Shown piece after piece: positions 6,941 through 11,952 of a DNA stretch of 11,952 nt. The notes beneath the pieces are model-generated. The model ran no database searches and was not told the origin of the DNA. It saw only the letters and a list, made by a program, of their open reading frames with translations. Position numbers and translations under genes: made by a program. The DNA lies in assembly GCA_001275005.1 (NCBI GenBank), contig JWZX01001153.1, positions 1 to 11,952 on the forward strand, in the 5' to 3' direction. This stretch comes from Chrysochromulina tobinii (taxonomy: Eukaryota > Haptophyta > Prymnesiales > Chrysochromulinaceae). Within the stretch, counting starts at the first letter, position 1, and the number at the start of each line of letters is the position of its first letter.

Positions 6941-6961
6941 CGACTGCTTGCACAAGGCTGA

Positions 6962-7457
6962 GCCGTGCATAGATCTCCACTCGAGATCTCCACTTAATCT
7001 CCACTCGCGAGATCTCCACTCGCAACGGCCAGAATGACCAGTGGCACACGTGCGCGCGCGGCCCCGCCGCACGAGGGCATCTTGCCCCCTGAGACAAGTT
7101 TCGGACGGGATTCTTGCGTGGTCCATTTTCCATTCTGCCGGTTGTCAATGCTAGTCGCGACTTTGAAACAGGTACAGGACGGTTCGTCAACCGCAACCCC
7201 TAAAGGCACACGACGGCGGCGAGACTCGTGAGGCGAAAGGTGAGTTGGTGCCTTCTCGGGTCCCGACGTTCCTCAACCTCAACCTCCAAAAGCCGTTTCA
7301 CACAGAGGGTGTGTGATAACGTGTATTATCAGAGCTGAAACCGAATCCCAAAACTGCACCCAAAAGCAATCAACAAGTTACACTTCGCAACATTCCTGGT
7401 ATCGCCTGCCGCAGTCCGTGCCTCTAAGGAGCTCCGAGCGAGCGGACAAGAAGGGCG
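6962..7457. other. Intergenic region between genes 2 and 3
   Basis: I see no convincing gene here. The left part (to about 7025) continues short GATCTCCACT repeats from the 3' end of gene 2. Two small adjacent inverted repeats, TCACAC/GTGTGA (7298-7316) and GATAA/TTATC (7315-7330), lie about 130 bp before the next start codon. The gene 3 promoter and 5' UTR should be here by position; no TATA box or polyadenylation hexamer is clear. Confidence 0.4.
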
Positions 7458-10400
7458 ATGGCGAGCAGCTCCGATACCTTGCCGCTTCTGCCAAACGGCG
7501 TGGAGCGCAGCAACTGGAAGCCACCCAGGGAGGGGCGCGGCCCGCACAGGCCAGCCGACCGGCCAGACGAGTCAGAGGGCCGCAACTCTCTGCTCGATAT
7601 AGCCAACCAGCAGCGCATAAGCTGGTGGTCGGGCGCGGTTGCAGGAGCCATCGTAGGTATATTTGTGGGTGGTGTGCTTGGTAAAGCGGTGCAGCCACTC
7701 ATTTACGGCCCGATGATACCCGCCAACCAGTGCTGCGCATGCCCTCAACCGCCGCCACAACTACCGCCTCCCTTGACACCGCCGCCGTCGAGCCCACCGC
7801 CACCGTCACCGCCGCCGCCTCGGCTGCCGCCACCTCGTACTCCGCCGTCAGTGCCGCCGCCCCTCACACCGCCAGCGTCACCGCCGCCGCCAAGCCCGCC
7901 GCCGCGGGCACCGCCGCCACTACTACCGCCGCCTTTGCAACCGCCACCGTCGAGCCCACCGCCATCGTCACCGCCGCCTCCTTCTCCGCCGCCACCTCGT
8001 ACTCCGCCGTCAGTGCCGCCGCCCCTCACACCGCCAGCGTCACCGCCGCCGTCAAGCCCGCCGCCACGGGCACCGCCGCCACTACTACCGCCGCCTTTGC
8101 AACCGCCACCGTCGAGCCCACCGCCATCGTCACCACCGCCTCCATCTCCGCCGCCACAGCCGCCGCCAAGGCCGCCAAGGCCGCCGCCGCCAAGACCGCC
8201 GCCGCCGCCGCCGCCCGAGGTTGCTCTGTGCGGCACCCTCTCGGCAGACACGTTCCTCACCGCGGGTCCAGTCTGCGTTCTCACTTGCCAGGTGTTCGTT
8301 CCCTCGGGCATCGTCCTGAGTATCCAGCAGGGCGTCACCATTTACGCCTCGCCGGTGGCTGCGGATGGCGGCGGTGCGCCCGCCCTGATCATCGAGAAGG
8401 GCGGCTCTCTGCTCGCCGAGGGCTCTGCGACTGCGCCGATCACCTTCACTGCCTTCAACCCCACCGAGTCGTCCTCGTCGTCGGTGTCGAGTGACTCTTC
8501 CAGCGCGGATACCGTGCTCGAGAAGCGCGGCAAGTGGGGCGGCCTGATCCTGCTCGGCAACGCGCCGACGAATAGGGCGACCACCACGACAATCGAGGGC
8601 ATCACAGCGCAAACGTACGGCGGCACCAATCCGACCGACTCGTCGGGCTCCATGCAGTACGTGCGCGTCTGGCACGGCGGCGCGGTCGTGGGCGCGAACA
8701 ACGAGATCAACGGCATCACCTTCGGCGGCGTGGGCTCCGGCACCGTCGTCGACCACTGCGAGGTGGCGTACAGTGCGGACGACGGCTTCGAGTTCTTCGG
8801 CGGCACCGTGAGCGTCAAGTACCTGTCGGTGCTCTTCGCAGGCGACGACGGCTTTGACACGGACCAGGGCTACATTGGTAAGGGCCAGTTCCTTTTCGTG
8901 ATCGAGGGCCTGGGTGGCGACCACTCGATGGAGATCGACTCGGGCATCGGCTCGAATCAGGACGTGACCCCGCGCTCGCACCCTGCTTTCTACTCGTTCA
9001 CCTTGATCGGCGGAGGCACCGGTACTGGCGCGCGCACGGGCGAGCTGATGCACATCAACGACGGCACGGGTGGCAAGTTCGGCAACGGCATCCTAGCTCA
9101 CCCGCACTTGGACGGCCTCCTCTTCGAGGACTGTGGCTCGATGAGCTACACGCAGACGCTTCCGGCGGCCTCGGTCAGCATTTCGAACCCCGGATACTTT
9201 TACTTCTCGGCCAACAACATCATCGACACGGCGACTGCTTCGTCGCAGTTCGCTCTGCACACAGGCACCACCACCTCTTGCACACCCGTGGGCACGTGGA
9301 CGGCTGAGTTTGGTGCCCCCGGCTTCGTTGCGGTCGCCACCACTGACCTCGCGGAGGGCTCCGCCACCTTCAACCCTCTGCCGTCCCCCACCGGCGCGGC
9401 GTGCACGGGCGCCAAGGACGTACCACCCAACGGCGACACCTTCTTCTCGGCGGTGAGCTGCAAGGGCGCGTTCGGCACCTCGACGGACAACTGGCTCGGC
9501 GGCTACTCATGGCTCGCGTGCAGCGGCAGGATGGCTGGTGCCACATGCACTTCCAGCGCTGCGAGAGCGGCCCTGACGCCGCCGTTCGTGCCGCTGCTTT
9601 CGAATGTCACCTTGCTGTCGAGCAAGTACTCTTCCAACACGGCCCTCGGCACGAAAATCTCGTACATTCTTGCCTCCCAAGTCCTCGTGTCGGCAACCCT
9701 CACGATCCCTGCTGGCACCACCTGTTTTGCGCTGCCCAACGGCGTTGCCGCTCCAGCACTCGTGGTCTTGAAGGGCGGCTCGATCAGCGCGTCGGGCACG
9801 TTCTCGATGCCGATCACGTTCACGTCCGTGCTTGCGGAGTCGGCGCTCGTGAGCTCGGCCACCGCCGTGACGGACTCCAACGAAAACGCCATCACGCTCG
9901 GCGAGCGCGGCAAGTGGGGCGGGCTCATCCTGCTCGGCAACGCGCCGACCAACGTGGCGACCACCAAGCAGATCGAGGGCATCACCGGCCCCACCTACGG
10001 TGGCAGCAACCCGACCGAGTCATCGGGCACCCTGCAGTACGTGCGCGTGTGGCACGGCGGCGCGATAGTGGGCGCGAACAACGAGATCAACGGCATCACT
10101 TTCGGCGGCGTCGGCTCCGGCACGACGGTCGCGTTCTGCGAGGTGGCGTACAGTGCGGACGACGGCTTCGAGTTCTTCGGCGGCACCGTGAACGTCAAGT
10201 ACCTGTCGGTGCTCTTCGCGGGCGACGACGCCTTCGACACGGACGAGGGCTACGTGGGCAAGGGCCAGTTCCTGTTCGCGATGCTCGGCGCTGTGGGCAA
10301 CCACGGCGCAGAGATGAACTCTCTGTATGGGAGCATGCCACGCTCGCACCCGGCCTTTAACGGCATGACCATCGTGGGCGCCGGCGCCCTCTCGACGCGC

Positions 10401-11952
10401 GTGAGCAACGCGATGATGTGCCTGCGCAAGGGCACGGGCGGCAAGTTCGGCAACTTGATCCTCGCCAATGTCGCGACGCACCCTGGCATCCGCATCGATA
10501 CCTGCAGTCACAGCGGCAGCGCCGCGCCCTCCATTGTGTCAGTGCTGCCAGCGGCATCGGTGTCGCTGGGCACGTACCTGTTCTTCTCTTCGAACAACAT
10601 TATCGAGAGCCCCACCGTCGGCTTCGTAATTGTGCCGCCATGCACCGGCACGGCGCCGGCCTTTGTGAACACGGATCCGCTCATGTCAGGAGGCACGTTC
10701 ATTGAGACCAGCACGGTTCCGATCGAGCCGCGCCCCGCGTGCGGCTCGGCCGCGTACTCCAGCGTTGACCCGGTGCCCAACGGCGACTCCTTCTTCAGTG
10801 CGACCACGTACAAGGGCGCGTTCGGCAGCGTCAACTGGCTCGATGGCTGGTCGTTCTTCAACCTACTCAACCGTCGAGGCTTTGTCAACGCCAGCTTCAC
10901 CTGCCCCCCGCTGCCGCCGCCGCCGCCCTCGCCCTCACCGCCGCTGGCACCTTCGCCCTCGTCACCGCCGCCGCCAAGCCCGCCACCGCGGGCACCGCCG
11001 CCACTACTACCGCCGCCTTTGCAACCGCCACCGTCGAGCCCACCGCCATCGTCACCACCGCCTCCTTCTCCGACGCCACCTCGTACTCCGCCGTCAGTGC
11101 CGCCGCCCCTCACACCACCAGCAACACCACGACCTGTGCTGCCGCCATCCCCTGTGCGGCCGCCACCCCGGACTCCTGAACCCCCTAGAACTCCGCCCCC
11201 CCCTGTGCTGCCGCCACCCCGGACTCCGCCCCCACCTGAAACTCCGCCTCCACTGCGTCCTCCGCCTCCGCTGCGTCCTCCGTCGCTGCCTCCACCAGTG
11301 CCATCGCCGCCACCTCCATCGCCGCTGCCTCCACCTCCATCTCCAGCGCTACCGCCTCCACTATCACCGCGTCCTCTGTCGCCCCCGCCACCGCGGTTGC
11401 CGCCTCTGTCACCGCCTCCACTTCCGCCGCCGCCACCTGCTATGCCGTCGCCGCCACTGCCACCACCACCGCTCATACCACCACCTCCGCCGTCGCCCTC
11501 TCCTCCACGGGCACCTTCGCCGCAGCCACTGCCACCACCGCCGCCGCCGCCGACTCCACCGCCGCCGCCATCGCCGCTGCCGCCGTGCCCACCGTTAAAC
11601 CCGCCACCGCCAGACCCACCGCCACCACCTGAGCCGATGCCGCCATCGCCGATGCCACCAGGGCTGCCGCCCCATCCACCACACGCTCCCAGCTTTTTGA
11701 ACGTCATGAGCTCCGAGTTCGATTGGATCCTGCAGAAAGCAATGGGCATGGGTTCAATTATTCTATTGCTAATCCTATTGCTTGCCTTTGGATGTCTTTG
11801 TCATTCGGTCATTTCCTTGTGTTGCGTATGGTTGAAGACCTACTGCAACTGGGCGGAGGAGAAAAAGAAGAGCCCGAGCCCGGAGGAGAAAAAGAAGAGC
11901 CCGAGCCCGGAGGAGAAAATGAAGAGCCCGGAGGAGAAAAAGGAGGAGAAAA
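7458..11952 (+). CDS. Large cell-surface protein: two beta-helix domains between proline-rich stalks, anchored at both ends (3' end beyond window)
   Basis: A single exon, open for 1498 codons to the right edge. ATG 7458 is the first in-frame ATG after a TAA at 7425 and has G at +4. Layout: cytosolic head 1-55 (DTLPLLPNG); hydrophobic anchor about 56-80 (GAVAGAIVGIFVGGVLGKAV); CCACP then a PPPSSPPPPSPP stalk 96-253; beta-helix domain 1 about 254-690; domain 2 about 707-1135; second Pro stalk about 1149-1414; membrane segment about 1431-1458 (SIILLLILLLAFGCLC); tail rich in KKKSPSPEE. The domains share GKWGGLILLGNAPTN, QYVRVWHGGA, ANNEINGITFGGVGSGT, FEFFGGTV and a closing KGAFG...NWL.G, all typical of a bacterial secreted/lipoprotein family thought to fold as a right-handed beta-helix. 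The stalks are pherophorin/extensin-like. Probably an extracellular matrix or adhesion protein; this is inference. No intron is needed. Confidence 0.85.
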   Translation, partial: MASSSDTLPLLPNGVERSNWKPPREGRGPHRPADRPDESEGRNSLLDIANQQRISWWSGAVAGAIVGIFVGGVLGKAVQPLIYGPMIPANQCCACPQPPPQLPPPLTPPPSSPPPPSPPPPRLPPPRTPPSVPPPLTPPASPPPPSPPPRAPPPLLPPPLQPPPSSPPPSSPPPPSPPPPRTPPSVPPPLTPPASPPPSSPPPRAPPPLLPPPLQPPPSSPPPSSPPPPSPPPQPPPRPPRPPPPRPPPPPPPEVALCGTLSADTFLTAGPVCVLTCQVFVPSGIVLSIQQGVTIYASPVAADGGGAPALIIEKGGSLLAEGSATAPITFTAFNPTESSSSSVSSDSSSADTVLEKRGKWGGLILLGNAPTNRATTTTIEGITAQTYGGTNPTDSSGSMQYVRVWHGGAVVGANNEINGITFGGVGSGTVVDHCEVAYSADDGFEFFGGTVSVKYLSVLFAGDDGFDTDQGYIGKGQFLFVIEGLGGDHSMEIDSGIGSNQDVTPRSHPAFYSFTLIGGGTGTGARTGELMHINDGTGGKFGNGILAHPHLDGLLFEDCGSMSYTQTLPAASVSISNPGYFYFSANNIIDTATASSQFALHTGTTTSCTPVGTWTAEFGAPGFVAVATTDLAEGSATFNPLPSPTGAACTGAKDVPPNGDTFFSAVSCKGAFGTSTDNWLGGYSWLACSGRMAGATCTSSAARAALTPPFVPLLSNVTLLSSKYSSNTALGTKISYILASQVLVSATLTIPAGTTCFALPNGVAAPALVVLKGGSISASGTFSMPITFTSVLAESALVSSATAVTDSNENAITLGERGKWGGLILLGNAPTNVATTKQIEGITGPTYGGSNPTESSGTLQYVRVWHGGAIVGANNEINGITFGGVGSGTTVAFCEVAYSADDGFEFFGGTVNVKYLSVLFAGDDAFDTDEGYVGKGQFLFAMLGAVGNHGAEMNSLYGSMPRSHPAFNGMTIVGAGALSTRVSNAMMCLRKGTGGKFGNLILANVATHPGIRIDTCSHSGSAAPSIVSVLPAASVSLGTYLFFSSNNIIESPTVGFVIVPPCTGTAPAFVNTDPLMSGGTFIETSTVPIEPRPACGSAAYSSVDPVPNGDSFFSATTYKGAFGSVNWLDGWSFFNLLNRRGFVNASFTCPPLPPPPPSPSPPLAPSPSSPPPPSPPPRAPPPLLPPPLQPPPSSPPPSSPPPPSPTPPRTPPSVPPPLTPPATPRPVLPPSPVRPPPRTPEPPRTPPPPVLPPPRTPPPPETPPPLRPPPPLRPPSLPPPVPSPPPPSPLPPPPSPALPPPLSPRPLSPPPPRLPPLSPPPLPPPPPAMPSPPLPPPPLIPPPPPSPSPPRAPSPQPLPPPPPPPTPPPPPSPLPPCPPLNPPPPDPPPPPEPMPPSPMPPGLPPHPPHAPSFLNVMSSEFDWILQKAMGMGSIILLLILLLAFGCLCHSVISLCCVWLKTYCNWAEEKKKSPSPEEKKKSPSPEEKMKSPEEKKEEK
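7776..8165 (+). repeat. 162-bp tandem repeats in the N-terminal proline-rich stalk
   Basis: Units of 162 bp (54 codons) starting at about 7891 and 8053, with a partial unit before them (about 7776-7890), encode the same PPPRAPPPLLPPPLQPPPSS, PPPRTPPSVPPPLTPP pattern. They match to within a few bases, so expansion was recent and in frame. Confidence 0.8.
8216..10870 (+). repeat. 1380-bp tandem duplication of the beta-helix domain
   Basis: Sequence from about 8525 to 8900 aligns without gaps to 9905-10280 at an offset of exactly 1380 bp (460 codons). Identity is highest around the WGGLILLGNAPTN, VRVWHGGA and FGGTV blocks. The flanking parts of the two domains are more diverged, so the core is either under stronger constraint or has been homogenised by gene conversion. 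Confidence 0.8.
10899..11700 (+). repeat. C-terminal proline-rich stalk, including a copy of the N-terminal stalk block
   Basis: About 265 codons of nearly pure Pro with Ser, Leu, Arg and Thr. The part 10974-11120 is nearly the same DNA as the 162-bp units of the N-terminal stalk, 3 kb upstream (PPPRAPPPLLPPPLQPPPSS); the rest is different, less regular PPP sequence (PPPRTPEPPRTPPPP, PPPSPLPPPPSP). Confidence 0.8.
11855..11952 (+). repeat. 27-bp repeat encoding the cytoplasmic tail
   Basis: Units beginning GGAGGAGAAAAAGAAGAGCC at 11855 and 11882, and a shortened unit at 11909, encode EEKKKSPSP, EEKKKSPSP and EEKMKSP. The array runs off the window, so the tail length is unknown. It is highly charged and carries Ser-Pro sites that could be phosphorylated. 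Confidence 0.75.

Noticed and set aside
7745-8341. Glycine-rich open frame on the minus strand (and a larger one at 10508-11749)
   Set aside because: They are the complement of CCGCCG-type proline codons. Gly-Gly-Gly runs are forced by the base pattern, and the plus-strand Pro frame connects to real domains and membrane segments.
7730-8494. Ala/Thr-rich plus-strand frame over the proline stalk
   Set aside because: It is a shifted reading of the same repeat. It does not continue into the beta-helix domain, whose frame matches the Pro reading and ATG 7458.
8130-10511. Minus-strand frames opposite the beta-helix domains (8130-9053, 10020-10511)
   Set aside because: Arg/Ala/His-rich shadows of high-GC coding sequence. 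The two are similar only because the plus-strand domain is duplicated.

Overview
The window reads as nuclear DNA of a GC-rich, intron-bearing unicellular alga. Haptophyte-like (Emiliania/Gephyrocapsa type) is my best guess at moderate confidence. The grounds are ribonuclease-inhibitor-type leucine-rich repeats, hydroxyproline-rich (PPSP) extracellular stalks, GT-AG and GC-AG spliceosomal introns, and introns built from short repeated elements. There are no bacterial operons, Shine-Dalgarno sites, tRNA or rRNA genes.

Three protein genes account for most of the sequence. (1) Minus strand, 2661 down through the left edge: a SKP1-like domain, a probable F-box and a long run of leucine-rich repeats in one chain. 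It has two 79-nt introns that sit in a 226-bp tandem duplication and differ in donor (GC versus GT). (2) Plus strand, about 3101-6898: a gene of about ten exons for a cysteine-rich, probably secreted SGNH/PC-esterase-like protein. The reading frame can be followed through nine introns to give an exact 792-codon model. (3) Plus strand, 7458 to beyond the right edge: one open exon of at least 1498 codons. It encodes an N-terminal membrane anchor, a proline-rich stalk, two bacterial-type beta-helix domains, a longer proline-rich stalk, a second membrane segment and a Lys/Glu/Ser-Pro cytoplasmic tail.

The most interesting signal is the intron system of gene 2. Nearly every intron is flanked by, or contains, a 15-36-bp direct copy of adjacent exon sequence, and two recurrent core elements supply the other splice site. 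Class A cores begin GTGATTGCC and are made of a roughly 10-bp TGATTGCC/TGATGGCC minisatellite. They bring the donor, and the copied exon end brings the acceptor. Class B cores run from GCATGCAAG through CACGGCGC to CTTCCCCACAG. They bring the acceptor, and the copied exon start brings the donor. Six class B copies lie within about 2.1 kb, with nesting, tandem amplification and one apparently exonised relic. This looks like an active or recently active introner-like process with unusually long flanking duplications.

Genes 1 and 2 diverge from a 439-bp spacer (2662-3100). Genes 2 and 3 are separated by about 560 bp (6899-7457). I see no functional link between the three genes, though genes 2 and 3 both look like secreted or cell-surface proteins. 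All splice sites are predicted from frame continuity and sequence signals only.
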